Source: Streptomyces bicolor (lineage in GTDB: Bacteria > Actinomycetota > Actinomycetes > Streptomycetales > Streptomycetaceae). From it: 64,000 nucleotides of DNA. Under the pieces are notes generated by a model. It made no database searches and was not told the origin of the DNA. It saw nothing but the letters and a program-made list of their open reading frames with translations. The stretch lies in NCBI RefSeq assembly GCF_000719285.1, contig NZ_JOFS01000006.1, positions 248,001-312,000 on the forward strand, given 5' to 3'. Positions 25,837 through 34,848 of this stretch are shown piece by piece. Position 1 is the first letter of the stretch, and each line of letters begins with the position of its first letter. The translations under genes and the position numbers were made by a program.

Positions 25837-28800
25837 CTAGGTCGCGCACGGCGGTTCGTACGACAACCGCGGCAGATACTCGTCCCACTTCTCCCGCGTC
25901 AGCACATTCCGCGTGGTCGAGCAGACGCGGCGGATCGCCTGGTCCACGTCCAGGTTCCACAGCCGTACGGTGTCGGTGCCGCTGGAGACGCCGAGCATGT
26001 GGCCCGTCGGGCTGAACGACAGGAAGTTGCCCGTCTTGGCGTTGGGGCTCATCGCCTGACCGACGGCGGAGGCGTCGGACGGCCGGGAGACGTTCCACAG
26101 CCGCACGGTGTTGTCGTTGCCACCGCTGGCCAGATAGCGCCCGCCCTCGTTGAACGTCAGCGACACCACCGACTCGGTGTGGCCGGTGAGCGGGGGGCCC
26201 AGCGAGGCCGCCGCAGCCGGGTCGGTGACGTCCCAGAGCCGTACGGTGTCGTCGTCGCTGCCGCTGGCCAGGGTCTGGCCGTCCGGGCTGTACTCGAGCG
26301 CGTTCACGGGCCCGGTGTGCCCGGTGAGCGGCGCGCCGAACAGGGTGGGACGGCGGGGGTCGGTCACCTTCCACAGCCGGATCGTGCTGTCCGCGCTGCC
26401 GCTGGCCAGCGTGCGGCCGTCCGGGCTGAAGGCCAGGGAGTTGATGTAGCCGGTGTGCCCGGTGATCGGTGCGCCGAGCGGCACGGCATGGGCCGGGTCG
26501 CTGACGTTCCACAGCCGGATGGTGCGGTCGTCGTAGGCGGTGGCGAGGGTGCGTCCGTCGGGGCTGTACGCCAGCGCGTCGGGGCCCATGAACCGGGTGC
26601 GCAGGGTGATGGGCGCGCCCAGGGAGACCGGGCGGGACGGGTCGCCGACGTCCCACAGATGCACCGCCCGGTTGCCGGTCAGCACCGCGAGGGTGCGGCC
26701 GTCGGGGGAGAACTCCAGGGAACGCTGGCCGCCGTCGCCGGGCATGAAGGGCTCGTTCAGCAGCACGGGCCGGGCGGGCCGGGCCACGTTCCACAGCCGT
26801 ACGCTGCCGTCGCGCGCGGCCGTGGCGAGCACCTGCCCGTCCGGCCGGAACGCCCCGCTGCGCCCGATCATGTCCGCCGTCGGAATCGACCACAGCCGGA
26901 CCTTGCTGTCGCCGCTGCCGGTGGCGAGCGTACGGCCGTCGGGGCTGAACCCGAGCGCGTACATCTCCCCGCTGGCCCCCGCGAGCGGCTCGCCGACCTG
27001 GGAGGGGTACGCCGGGTCGCTGACGTTCCACAGGCTCGCGGTGCTGTCCGCGCTGGCGGCGGCGAGCATGCTGCCGGCGGGGTTGAAGGCCACCGACCAG
27101 ATGGGGCCGGTGTGCCCGGTGAGCGGTGCGCCGAGCTGGCTGCCGTGGCGCGGATCGGTGACGTCCCACAGCCGGATGGTGTCGTCCGCGCTGCCGCTGG
27201 CGAGGGTGCGGCCGTCCGGGCTGAAGGCGACGGAGTGCACCAGGTCGGTGTGCCCGGTCAGCGTGGAAAGCGCCTTCGGGCGGCCCGTTTCGGCCACGTC
27301 CCACAGCCGGATCCTGTCGTCGTCGCCCCCGGCCGCCAGCGTGCGCCCGTCCGGGCTGAACGCCACGGACCGCACGGCGGCGTCGGCCCCGGTCAGCTTG
27401 GCGAGCGCCGCCGGCCGCGCCGGATCGGCCACGTTCCACAACCGCACCGTGCGGTCCTCGCTGACCGAGGCGAGCGTACGGCCGTCCGGGCTGAAGGCGA
27501 CCAGGTAGATGGTGCCCTCGTGCCCGGTCAGGGGCGCGCCCAGCGCACGCGGCCGGTTCGGGTGCCGCACGTCCCACAGCCGGACCGTGCCGTCGTCGGC
27601 GGCGCTGGCGAGGGTACGGCCGTCCGGGCTGAAGACCGCGCTGCTCACCCAGCTCTCGTGCCCGGTCAGCGGCTTGCCCAGAGGCTTGGGCCGGGCCCGG
27701 TCGGCGACGTCCCACAGGCGTACGGTCCGGTCGTAGCTGGCGGTGGCCAGGAGCCGCCCGTCCGGGCTGAACGTGGTGAGGTAGACGGCGCCGGTATGGC
27801 CGCGCAGGGGTGTGGCCAGCGGGGCGTTCACGATCGAGATGAGCCGGCTGCTGGTGTCCTCGTCGTCCGGGCGCAGCCGGTGCGCCACCAGGTCGAGCTG
27901 GGCGGACAGCGAGGGGTCCGTGTACTGGAAGCGGTCGGCCTCGGCGAGCACCTGCGCGAACACGGCGTCGTCCCGCTGCTGCCAGGCGACCACCGCCGCA
28001 CCGACGGCCACCATGGCCAGCGCGACCAGCGCCGCGACCGCGCTCCGCATGATCCACACGGTGCGCCGGCGCAGCCGTACCGAGGCGGCCAGGAACTCCA
28101 CGGCGCTGCGGGTGAGGAAGGTGTCCCCGGCGGACCGGGCCCAGCCATGGGCCTGCTCCAGCCGCGACCCCCGGTACAACAGGGAGTTGTCTCTGTCGGA
28201 CTCCTCCCAGGCCCGGCCGTCCTCCTCCAGCCGCTGGCGCAGCAGATTGCCCTGCCGGTCGTCGTCGATCCAGTCCCGCAGCCGTGGCCAGGCATGGAGC
28301 AGCGCCTCGTGCGTGATCTCCACGGTCTCCGCGTCCAGCGTGACCAGCCGGGCCCGCACCAGCGCCTCGAGCGACTCCTCCGTCTTGCCCGGATCCGTCG
28401 ACTCCGCCGCCAGTTGCCGCCGGGTCCCGCGCCGCCGGGTCGCCTGAGTGTCCTCGCCGAGCCGGACCAGCCGGAGCAGCAGCAGCCGGGCGGCGGTGCG
28501 CGCGGCCGGATCGAGGCCGGACCAGGCACGCTCGGCGGTGGCCGCCACGGCCCCCTGGATCCCACCCGCCGCCCGATACCCGGCCAGCGTCAACCGCCCC
28601 GCCTTGCGCCGCTGCCAGGTGGCGAGCAGCGCGTGCGACAGCAGCGGCAGCACCCCCGCGTCATGCGTCCCGCGCGGGCCGTCCGCACTCACCTCGCGCA
28701 CGATCAGCTCCGCCAGCCCCGGCTCCAGCTCCAGCCCCACGGCCTTGGCCGGCCCGGTCACCGCGTCCCGCAACTCCGCGGTCGTGAGCGGTCCGAGCAC

Positions 28801-29937
28801 CATGTGCCGGTGCTGCAGCGCGTCGGCCAGCTCGGGGTGGGCGAGGCACTGCTCGTAGAAGTCGGCGCGGATGCCGAGGACGACGAGCACGGGGGCGGGG
28901 TCGTCCGCTTCGGGGGACGTGCAGGCGGCGTGCAGGACCTGGACGAAGGTGCGGCGGTCCGCTTCGTCGGGGCAGAGGGTGAAGGTCTCCTCGAACTGGT
29001 CGACGATCAGGACGGGGCGAGCGCCCGAGGGGGCCTCGCGCCGGGCCCAGGCGTGGAGGGCGTCGCGGGTGGCCCGGGTCAGGTCGGTGCCGGGCCCGGG
29101 TTCCCCGCCGGCCTCGCGCCCGGCCGCGTCACCGGGGCCGACGGCGTCTGCCGACGGCGCGGAGGAACGCTCCGCCCCTCGCCGGTCTCGCGCTGCCGAG
29201 GGACGGACGACGTCCGCGAGTTCGGGTATACGACGGGACAGCTCGGCGAGCGGATCGCTGCCGGGCACGAACTGCACGACGGTGCCGGCCGGGCCGTTCC
29301 CACCGCCCTCACTACTCAGGGCACCGTTCTGGAGCGCGGTCACCAGACCGGCGTTCAGCAGGGAGGACTTTCCGGCCCCGGAGGCGCCGACGAGCATGAC
29401 CAGACCGCCGCCGGACTTCTCCACGGTGCGGAGCTGGGCGACCAGGGCGTCCGTACTCCGCTCCCGGCCGAAGAACCACCGGGCGTCCTCCTGCCGGTAC
29501 GAGGCCAGTCCGCGGTAGGGACACACCCCACCGGACATCGCCGGGACCTCGACCGGAGTCCGCTCCTCCTCTTCCCCGGAGGTCGCCCGCTCCCACAGCC
29601 GCTGCCACTGGCCCAGGTCGTAGAGCCCGGCGGACACAGGTGTGGGCCGCGCGCGCCGGGCTTGCGGGATCAGGACATGCAGCACGGCGACCAGCGCGGC
29701 GAACTGCGCGGGCACGTTCTTGGCCCGCCGCCAGTCACTGATCCGCTGAGCGGACACCCGTACGGGCCGCCCCCGCTCATCGACCCGCTGCAGCCTTACG
29801 ACCGCCTCGGCCACGCTCTTCAGCGGGGGGTTGCCGGCCTCCTTGTACAGCAGCGCGAGCCGTTCCGCGAAGGCCGTGCGCGCCCCGGGGTCGGAACTCA
29901 AAGCCTCCACCTCTTCACTTCCGCCGTACCTGATCAT
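25837..29937 (-). CDS. STAND NTPase with XRE-like N-terminus and fourteen WD40 repeats
   Basis: 1366 residues from ATG 29937. Residues about 10-95 hold a helix-turn-helix-like region (AFAERLALLYKEAG...VSAQRISDWRRAKNVPA). The nucleotide-binding domain has CPYRGLASYRQEDARWFFGRE, Walker A GASGAGKSS (about 184-192) and Walker B VLIVDQFEETF. A single membrane helix follows at about 642-665 (MRSAVAALVALAMVAVGAAVVAW). Then come fourteen WD40 repeats, nearly all ending RLWDV/RLWNV with the GH...SPDGRTLASGS core, enough for two seven-bladed propellers. STAND proteins are signalling switches that oligomerise on ligand sensing, and some act in phage defence; the trigger here is unknown. Start choice is uncertain. 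Confidence 0.92.
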   Translation of the reverse strand: MIRYGGSEEVEALSSDPGARTAFAERLALLYKEAGNPPLKSVAEAVVRLQRVDERGRPVRVSAQRISDWRRAKNVPAQFAALVAVLHVLIPQARRARPTPVSAGLYDLGQWQRLWERATSGEEEERTPVEVPAMSGGVCPYRGLASYRQEDARWFFGRERSTDALVAQLRTVEKSGGGLVMLVGASGAGKSSLLNAGLVTALQNGALSSEGGGNGPAGTVVQFVPGSDPLAELSRRIPELADVVRPSAARDRRGAERSSAPSADAVGPGDAAGREAGGEPGPGTDLTRATRDALHAWARREAPSGARPVLIVDQFEETFTLCPDEADRRTFVQVLHAACTSPEADDPAPVLVVLGIRADFYEQCLAHPELADALQHRHMVLGPLTTAELRDAVTGPAKAVGLELEPGLAELIVREVSADGPRGTHDAGVLPLLSHALLATWQRRKAGRLTLAGYRAAGGIQGAVAATAERAWSGLDPAARTAARLLLLRLVRLGEDTQATRRRGTRRQLAAESTDPGKTEESLEALVRARLVTLDAETVEITHEALLHAWPRLRDWIDDDRQGNLLRQRLEEDGRAWEESDRDNSLLYRGSRLEQAHGWARSAGDTFLTRSAVEFLAASVRLRRRTVWIMRSAVAALVALAMVAVGAAVVAWQQRDDAVFAQVLAEADRFQYTDPSLSAQLDLVAHRLRPDDEDTSSRLISIVNAPLATPLRGHTGAVYLTTFSPDGRLLATASYDRTVRLWDVADRARPKPLGKPLTGHESWVSSAVFSPDGRTLASAADDGTVRLWDVRHPNRPRALGAPLTGHEGTIYLVAFSPDGRTLASVSEDRTVRLWNVADPARPAALAKLTGADAAVRSVAFSPDGRTLAAGGDDDRIRLWDVAETGRPKALSTLTGHTDLVHSVAFSPDGRTLASGSADDTIRLWDVTDPRHGSQLGAPLTGHTGPIWSVAFNPAGSMLAAASADSTASLWNVSDPAYPSQVGEPLAGASGEMYALGFSPDGRTLATGSGDSKVRLWSIPTADMIGRSGAFRPDGQVLATAARDGSVRLWNVARPARPVLLNEPFMPGDGGQRSLEFSPDGRTLAVLTGNRAVHLWDVGDPSRPVSLGAPITLRTRFMGPDALAYSPDGRTLATAYDDRTIRLWNVSDPAHAVPLGAPITGHTGYINSLAFSPDGRTLASGSADSTIRLWKVTDPRRPTLFGAPLTGHTGPVNALEYSPDGQTLASGSDDDTVRLWDVTDPAAAASLGPPLTGHTESVVSLTFNEGGRYLASGGNDNTVRLWNVSRPSDASAVGQAMSPNAKTGNFLSFSPTGHMLGVSSGTDTVRLWNLDVDQAIRRVCSTTRNVLTREKWDEYLPRLSYEPPCAT

Positions 29938-30140
29938 CCGGACCGGAAAACTCACTTTATACGGCTGACCTGCGGTAACGGCGGCCTCCGGAGACCGGAA
30001 CCTCCTCGCGGGCACGCTCGAATGGCAGGATCACGACGCAAATGCGCAGCTCTCGCGCGCCGCTCGGACAGGCCACCAGCCAAGAGCTCGGAGAGACCAC
30101 TCATGGCGCCGCATGTTCTCGGTCACTTTCCGGACCGACT

Positions 30141-30185
30141 CGACTCACACCGACTCGACTCACACCGGCTCGACTCACACCGGCT
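30141..30185 (+). repeat. Three 15-base tandem repeats in a gene-free stretch
   Basis: CGACTCACACCGACT followed by two copies of CGACTCACACCGGCT. It lies in the 500-base gap 29938-30438 upstream of the STAND gene. Frames through it are repeat-driven and not credible genes. Apart from this and the hairpin at 30271-30314, I see nothing in the gap. Confidence 0.7.
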
Positions 30186-30270
30186 CGATCGACGCCGACC
30201 AGATCGACACTGACCCGCCGCCTGATGCCGCCGCGGCCGGTAACTCTCCGGACCGGCACAACAACTCCGC

Positions 30271-30314
30271 CGTCCGGCACCGGTCCCCACGAGGGGAGGG
30301 ACCGGTGCCGGACG
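30271..30314 (-). terminator. Hairpin after the GAF islet
   Basis: A perfect 17-base stem (arms 30271-30287 and 30298-30314, left arm CGTCCGGCACCGGTCCC) with a ten-base loop. It lies 125 bases downstream of the leftward 60-residue gene and probably ends that operon. There is no T-run. Confidence 0.6.
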
Positions 30315-30438
30315 ACGCGGTTCCCGGCAAGGGCGTGGGGGAGATGCGGAGGTCTTCGCCTGCTGCCACTCGCCGGTGCTCAGCCAGGAGCCTCACGCCG
30401 CCGAGCCAACACTCATCCCCGTGAGCGGTAGGCGCCGA

Positions 30439-30621
30439 TTACGCAGTGTGCCGCTTCCACCTGACGACCTTCGCGATCAAGGCGAAGACCCGGCTGAGCA
30501 GTTCCTCACCCGGGCTGACGGCCGCGGACTGAACCACCTTGGAGAAGTACACATCGTTGGGCACGCGACCCGCCATCCAGGCGCGTCCCGACTCGATGAT
30601 CTCGGCTTCGCGTTCAGGCAT
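30439..30621 (-). CDS. Hypothetical 60-residue protein of the GAF islet
   Basis: ATG 30621 is preceded by GGGGGGA at about six bases. The sequence is MPEREAEIIESGRAWMAG followed by RVPNDVYFSKVVQSAAVSPGEELL and a basic C-terminus (IAKVVRWKRHTA). Mostly helical, no membrane span, no family recognised. It starts 77 bases after the membrane GAF gene stop on the same strand and shares its lower GC, so the two probably form one transcription unit. Confidence 0.6.
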   Translation of the reverse strand: MPEREAEIIESGRAWMAGRVPNDVYFSKVVQSAAVSPGEELLSRVFALIAKVVRWKRHTA

Positions 30622-30698
30622 GATGTCCCCCCAGACCAATCCGCCAACTCCACAGCAGGTTAGGGCCGTTCGGCTGCCCATGGACCGTTTCGCTCATC

Positions 30699-31496
30699 TC
30701 AACTGTCCTTACCCTGACTTGGGGTTGCCTTACCGCCCTGCTTCCCGTCCGGTTGGCGTGGCACGCCGTTTCTGGTGACATGAACGCCGTTACCCATCGC
30801 GTGGGCGGTGCCCAGCAGATGTGTCAGGGCTCGCACGTAGGACTCTCGAACGTGCTTTTTCGTGAGCCGTTTGGCTTCCGGAGCGTCGATTACCAAAACG
30901 CCCTGTGGTTCGTTACCTGCGTATACGGGAGCGATGATGGCCGAACGATATGAGTCGCCGAGGTTGAAGCTCAGGTTTCCATCGGTGTTCATGGTGTCTT
31001 TTACGTATACGATCTCCTTGCCGTTCATTGCATTGACAAGGCCCTCCTCCTGCATCCTTTCGAGTTGTCGGGGTGGAGTATCGCGGTTGTGGTAGGTCGC
31101 CAGGCGAAGACGCCTTCTGGTCTCCACGGTGAAGAAGGCCGCACGCGCCTTGGAGCCGGCGTGCTGAGCAGCACAGGTGGTGAGCCGATCTTGGATTCGT
31201 GCCAGTCGGCCGGTCCTTTCCTCGGGGCGGGTGACAAGGGAGCCCATTTCGTCGGCCACCGCGGAGATGACCGCTTCGTTCTTGATCACTGCGTTTCGGC
31301 GTTCGCGCTTCCTGCTTATACGGGCGAACCAAGGAGCCGCGATCGCAGACATAACGCCAAGGATGATGTACCCGGCCCTTATTGCACCCTTGGAGGAGGT
31401 CACCTGAGTTCCGCAGAAAAACGTCAAGCCAGGCGAGATGATCGGTAGGAGCGCAAGTGCTATGGCTTGCAAAATAGCGAGCAGCTTTTTGAACAT
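30699..31496 (-). CDS. Two-helix membrane protein with GAF-like domain
   Basis: 265 residues from ATG 31496, with AAGGTG four bases upstream. Two helices (about 5-25, LLAILQAIALALLPIISPGLTFF, and 38-55, IRAGYIILGVMSAIAAPWF) are followed by a basic stop and a coiled segment (RNAVIKNEAVISAVADEMG). The C-terminal part (RAAFFTVETRRRLRLATYH...EIVYVKDTMNTDGNLSFNLGDSYRSAIIAPVYAGNEPQGVLVIDAPEAKRLTKKHV) has the strand order of a GAF sensor. Codons such as TTT, ATA, CTT and AAA are much more frequent than in neighbours, pointing to transfer. A sensor or effector role is possible, and no enzymatic domain is attached. Confidence 0.75.
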   Translation of the reverse strand: MFKKLLAILQAIALALLPIISPGLTFFCGTQVTSSKGAIRAGYIILGVMSAIAAPWFARISRKRERRNAVIKNEAVISAVADEMGSLVTRPEERTGRLARIQDRLTTCAAQHAGSKARAAFFTVETRRRLRLATYHNRDTPPRQLERMQEEGLVNAMNGKEIVYVKDTMNTDGNLSFNLGDSYRSAIIAPVYAGNEPQGVLVIDAPEAKRLTKKHVRESYVRALTHLLGTAHAMGNGVHVTRNGVPRQPDGKQGGKATPSQGKDS

Positions 31497-31578
31497 TACA
31501 CCTTCTGCGGGATCTGGCCCTGAGCGCAAATTAATGATCAATAGGAGGCGTCGGGTCTGTAGCGCGAAAGTGAGTGTG

Positions 31579-31605
31579 TCGCAAACTGCGATGCAGCCAG
31601 GTCAA
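31579..31605 (-). promoter_or_regulatory. Candidate promoter and operator of the GAF islet
   Basis: On the minus strand TTGACC (31605-31600) could be a -35. Just downstream TCGCA-AAC-TGCGA (31579-31591) is a perfect dyad where the -10 would be, so a repressor there would block transcription. The rest of 31497-31842 shows no gene. Confidence 0.35.
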
Positions 31606-31842
31606 TCATCGCAAAATTGGTGAAGTCCCGTTGGAGCGCGGAGGCTGGAGAGGGGCGCTCGCCGTCCTGCGCGCCCCCTTGTACCGCCCTGTCTGCTGGT
31701 CCGCGATGCGGCGGGCGGTAGCGGAAGGGAGACAGGGCATGGCGGAGCACCGGCAGTGTCGGCGCTGGGGGAGGCGGAGAGAGCGACCGGGAGGACGCAA
31801 CCAGGCCGGGCATCGGCGGGCGCGCCCGTGCACATCGGCTCT

Positions 31843-32499
31843 TCAGTCAGGGCCGCTCCAGTCGAATGGGAAGTACTTGCTCGATTTGCCGGAGCGTTCC
31901 CAGGAGAAGCCGAATGCGTCTGCGCGGTCGATGGTTGCCCGGCCCCATGTGGCGATCTGGCCTGGCCCCACCTCGGCGCCCGGGGCGTTGTGGACCTGGA
32001 CGCGCGCACCGTTCGGGGTGGTCGGGCCGCTGAGAGCCTCGGCGGTCGCCGTGACGCGGCCTGGGATCTCGGCTCGCCAGGTGGCAAGGTCCTCGTCGAT
32101 CTCCACGTGGATGGGTGCGATGACCATGCCACGCATCTCGGGGTGGAACATCTCCCCGAACTGTGCCGGCCAACCGCCCGCCTCACCGCCGAAGACGGCC
32201 CCCAGCGCAGCGCGCTGCTGGTCGTCGGCGCGTTCGTCGAGGAAGACCGCGGCGTACGGATCGGTATGCGTGCCGGCCCACGGGTTGCCCTCGAAGGAGC
32301 CGAGCATCAGGACGTTGAGATCGTCGAGCCGTACGTCGCCGAAGTTGCCTTCCCGGATGTGCCAGACGAGTACGCCTTCGCAGTCACCGTAGGTCGGGGG
32401 CTGCGCGAACGTGCAGGGGCAGGGTATGGCGCACTTGCACACATCGAACCAGTCGCCGGCCAGGTGCCAGCGCGTGCCGGTGGGGGCCTGTTCCGTCAT
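31843..32499 (-). CDS. DUF1326 protein
   Basis: 218 residues. The N-terminal cysteine cluster DVCKCAIPCPCTFAQPPTYGDCEG (about 19-42) is the family mark, followed by a beta-rich body (VLVWHIREGNFGDVRLDDLNV, GGWPAQFGEMFHPEMRGM, VEIDEDLATWRAEIPG). The function is unknown; the cysteines suggest metal or thiol chemistry. A DUF2182 gene lies 192 bases upstream on the same strand, the usual pairing. Confidence 0.92.
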   Translation of the reverse strand: MTEQAPTGTRWHLAGDWFDVCKCAIPCPCTFAQPPTYGDCEGVLVWHIREGNFGDVRLDDLNVLMLGSFEGNPWAGTHTDPYAAVFLDERADDQQRAALGAVFGGEAGGWPAQFGEMFHPEMRGMVIAPIHVEIDEDLATWRAEIPGRVTATAEALSGPTTPNGARVQVHNAPGAEVGPGQIATWGRATIDRADAFGFSWERSGKSSKYFPFDWSGPD

Positions 32500-32691
32500 C
32501 TCGCTTCCCTCCTGCCGAGCCCGAAGGAGCTCACTCGGAGTGGCGAGACCGCGTATCCCGAGCCCGCTCCCGGGATCGGGAGGGTGGCCTCCCCTCCAGC
32601 TTGCACCCCACGTGCAGGGCGGGAAACCGGTCCACGGGGAGGAGGGTCCCGACTCGTGCGCCGGGCGGCGGACCTGGCACGTACGGGGGGA

Positions 32692-33528
32692 TCACATGCC
32701 GTCCATTGACGGCATCGAGCCCTCCAGCCCCGGCAGCAGCCAGTCCTGAAACGGAGCGAGCAGGGCCAGGACGAGGAAGGCGACGCCCACGACGCTGGTG
32801 AGAAGCAAGCCCCGGGACCACAGCTTTTCCACGAAGATCACCAAGGCCAGTCCGGCCATCGCCGCCACGTTCATCACGCCGAGCGGAACGAGGACGACCA
32901 TCAGTCCGGCGCAGCAGCCGACACAGTAGGCGCCGTGGTGGACGCCCACCCGCAGGTCGCGGGCCGGTCGCCGGAAGCCGGCGTAGCGCACCAGATGGCT
33001 CAGCGGGTCGCGGCAGTGCCGCAGGCAGACGTGCTTGAGGGGACCGAGTTGGTACAGGCCCGCGAGCAGGAAGGCGATCGAGCCGATCCAGCGTCCGGCG
33101 GTGGGATGGTCGTCCACCAGGCCGCCGGTCAGGGCCAGGGCCCCGTAGGCGAGCAGCCCGAAGGCCGTCCACACCAGCAGATATCCGCCCACGAACTCGA
33201 CGGTGCGGGCGGCCCGGGTCCAGCCGGAGAACTGCCGTCCGATGCCCCGCACCCAGGTGATGGCCACCGGTGCCATGGACGGCAGCATCATGGCCGCCAT
33301 CATCGTCACCCAGAGCAGCAGGAACAGGGGCAGCGCCATCCCCATGGTGCCGGGCTCGACCCCCATGTCCCGGGCCTGTCCGATCGTCATCGCCCAGGCC
33401 GGCACCGTGATCAGGACGACGAGGATCCAGGCGGCAGCGAGATCTCGCGTGGGCAGCAACCCCCCGCCCGCTCCGGTCGGGGCGGGCGACCGGGAGGGTA
33501 CGAAGGCGGAAGTCCGGCTGCGACGCAT
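32692..33528 (-). CDS. DUF2182 integral membrane protein
   Basis: 278 residues from ATG 33528, with AGGAGG nine bases upstream; the open frame to 33564 is not needed. About seven helices with the family signature FLLLWVTMMAAMMLPSMAPV (methionine-rich), LGPLKHVCLRHCRDPLSHL and GAYCVGCCAGLMVV. The repeated Cys/Met motifs in membrane helices fit a metal-handling role. It is followed by its partner DUF1326 gene. Confidence 0.92.
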   Translation of the reverse strand: MRRSRTSAFVPSRSPAPTGAGGGLLPTRDLAAAWILVVLITVPAWAMTIGQARDMGVEPGTMGMALPLFLLLWVTMMAAMMLPSMAPVAITWVRGIGRQFSGWTRAARTVEFVGGYLLVWTAFGLLAYGALALTGGLVDDHPTAGRWIGSIAFLLAGLYQLGPLKHVCLRHCRDPLSHLVRYAGFRRPARDLRVGVHHGAYCVGCCAGLMVVLVPLGVMNVAAMAGLALVIFVEKLWSRGLLLTSVVGVAFLVLALLAPFQDWLLPGLEGSMPSMDGM

Positions 33529-33749
33529 CGGTGTTGCCTCCTGCGGCTGCTTCCAGAACAGCACACGCGCACCTGCGATGCGACCTGGCCCAGGCGGTCC
33601 TTACGGCCAGTCAGATTCGCGAATGCGCAGGCCCGGGCCCCTTGAGCCGACGTGCCCGACGTGCCTCGGCCTGCTCAGGCGCTGACCCCCTGGGAGAAGC
33701 CGACCAAGATCTTCTCCCGGATTGCTCGCAAACGATCTCCAGAAACCCG

Positions 33750-33786
33750 TCAGGGCCCTGATCCACTTGGTGGATCAGGGCCCTGA
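33750..33786 (-). terminator. Terminator of tRNA-Pro
   Basis: A perfect 17-base stem (left arm TCAGGGCCCTGATCCAC, arms 33750-33766 and 33770-33786) with a three-base loop, 16 bases beyond the tRNA 3' end in the leftward direction. Confidence 0.85.
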
Positions 33787-33801
33787 CTTGGTGTTTCTCT
33801 G

Positions 33802-33875
33802 TCGGGGTGGCGGGATTTGAACCCACGACCTCTTCGTCCCGAACGAAGCGCGCTGCCAAGCTGCGCTACACCCCG
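33802..33875 (-). tRNA. tRNA-Pro, anticodon CGG
   Basis: A 74-base cloverleaf reading CGGGGTG in the acceptor arm, AGCTTGGCAGC in the D arm, the anticodon stem-loop CTTCG-TTCGGGA-CGAAG giving anticodon CGG, and the T arm GTGGGTTCAAATCCCGC. The acceptor closes with CACCCCG and discriminator A. The 3' CCA is not encoded (CAGAG follows). Confidence 0.95.
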
Positions 33876-33908
33876 ATGTCACTGCTTGTCGCGGCGACGA
33901 CGTTTACT

Positions 33909-34718
33909 TTAGCCCACTGGTGGCCGGAGACGAAATCCGGTTTTCGTGCGGTGATGGGCGCGGCGGCGGATCGGGTTGGGGCGGGTGTGGTCGAGGGCCA
34001 CGAGGACTATGGCCAGGGCGTAGATGGCGAGGCCGAGGAGGAGGGCGTTGCCGAGGACGCTCTTGTAGCCGTGCTGGGCCACGTCGAGGAAGGGGTAGAG
34101 GTAGCGGCCCGGGGTGCCGGGGGCCAGGAGTTCGCCGCGGACGAAGGTGAGCGCCAAGTAGGTGAGGGGGTAGAGCAGCCAGTTCGCTGCCCGTCGTAGG
34201 CGCAGTTGGCCGGGGGTCGTGAGGAGCAGCCAGTCCAGTACGGCGGCGATCGGGGTGGCCGTATGCAGGACCTGGTTGGTGATCGTGTGCCAGCCCGTCG
34301 GTGGGGTGGTCTCGCCCATGAGGGCGCCGGGGAGTGCGTAGGAGGTCGCCCCCTTCGTCAGCAGCAGGTGGTAGACGAGGCCCGTGACCACGGCGTAGAG
34401 CAGCGTGGCGCCCGTCAGGGCCGGTGGCAGGGGGCGGCGCGCGGTCCAGGCGCGGCGGGCCGCGAGGGCGAAGACCAGGGCCAGCAGGATGTTGCTCTGG
34501 ATCGCGAAGTGGCTCAGGGTGCGCAGTGGGCCGCCGGCGATCATCTCGGCGGTCACCGCCGCGGCGGCGGCCAGGGCGACCAGCAGGCGGTACGCGGCGG
34601 CCAGGGGGCGGCGTGTGGGGGTCGTCACCGCCGTGGCGGGGACGTGGGAGGGCAGCAGCGCGGGGATGCCCGGTATCGCGGGGAGGTCCGGGATGTCCCT
34701 GGGTATCGGGGCGGTCAT
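33909..34718 (-). CDS. Pr6Pr family six-helix membrane protein
   Basis: 269 residues. About six helices with the family motifs FAIQSNILLALVFALAARRAW, GLVYHLLL, WHTITNQVLHTATPIAAVLDWLLL, NWLLYPLTYLALTFVRGELLAPGTPGRYLYPFLDVAQHGY. The function of Pr6Pr proteins (plant and bacterial) is not established; the conserved polar residues within helices suggest an enzyme or transporter. It lies just beyond the tRNA on the same strand. Confidence 0.9.
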   Translation of the reverse strand: MTAPIPRDIPDLPAIPGIPALLPSHVPATAVTTPTRRPLAAAYRLLVALAAAAAVTAEMIAGGPLRTLSHFAIQSNILLALVFALAARRAWTARRPLPPALTGATLLYAVVTGLVYHLLLTKGATSYALPGALMGETTPPTGWHTITNQVLHTATPIAAVLDWLLLTTPGQLRLRRAANWLLYPLTYLALTFVRGELLAPGTPGRYLYPFLDVAQHGYKSVLGNALLLGLAIYALAIVLVALDHTRPNPIRRRAHHRTKTGFRLRPPVG

Positions 34719-34848
34719 GCCCTCACGCTAAGCAGGGTGGACGAATCGGGCGATACGGGTAATCCGTGCGGGTTACCCGAAGGCGCCAGGTCGCCCCCAC
34801 TTCGTTACGCCGACCAGCCGACCAGCCGCCGCCCCTTACCTCACCCCG

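Noticed and set aside
25768..30213. A 1481-residue open frame on the plus strand opposite the STAND-WD40 gene
   Set aside because: It mirrors the repeats of the real gene, is rich in Arg, Gly and Val without domain structure, and is a usual artefact of high-GC codon bias.
33802..33875. tRNA-Pro as an integration site with an adjacent integrated element
   Set aside because: No integrase gene or direct repeat of the tRNA 3' end is visible nearby.
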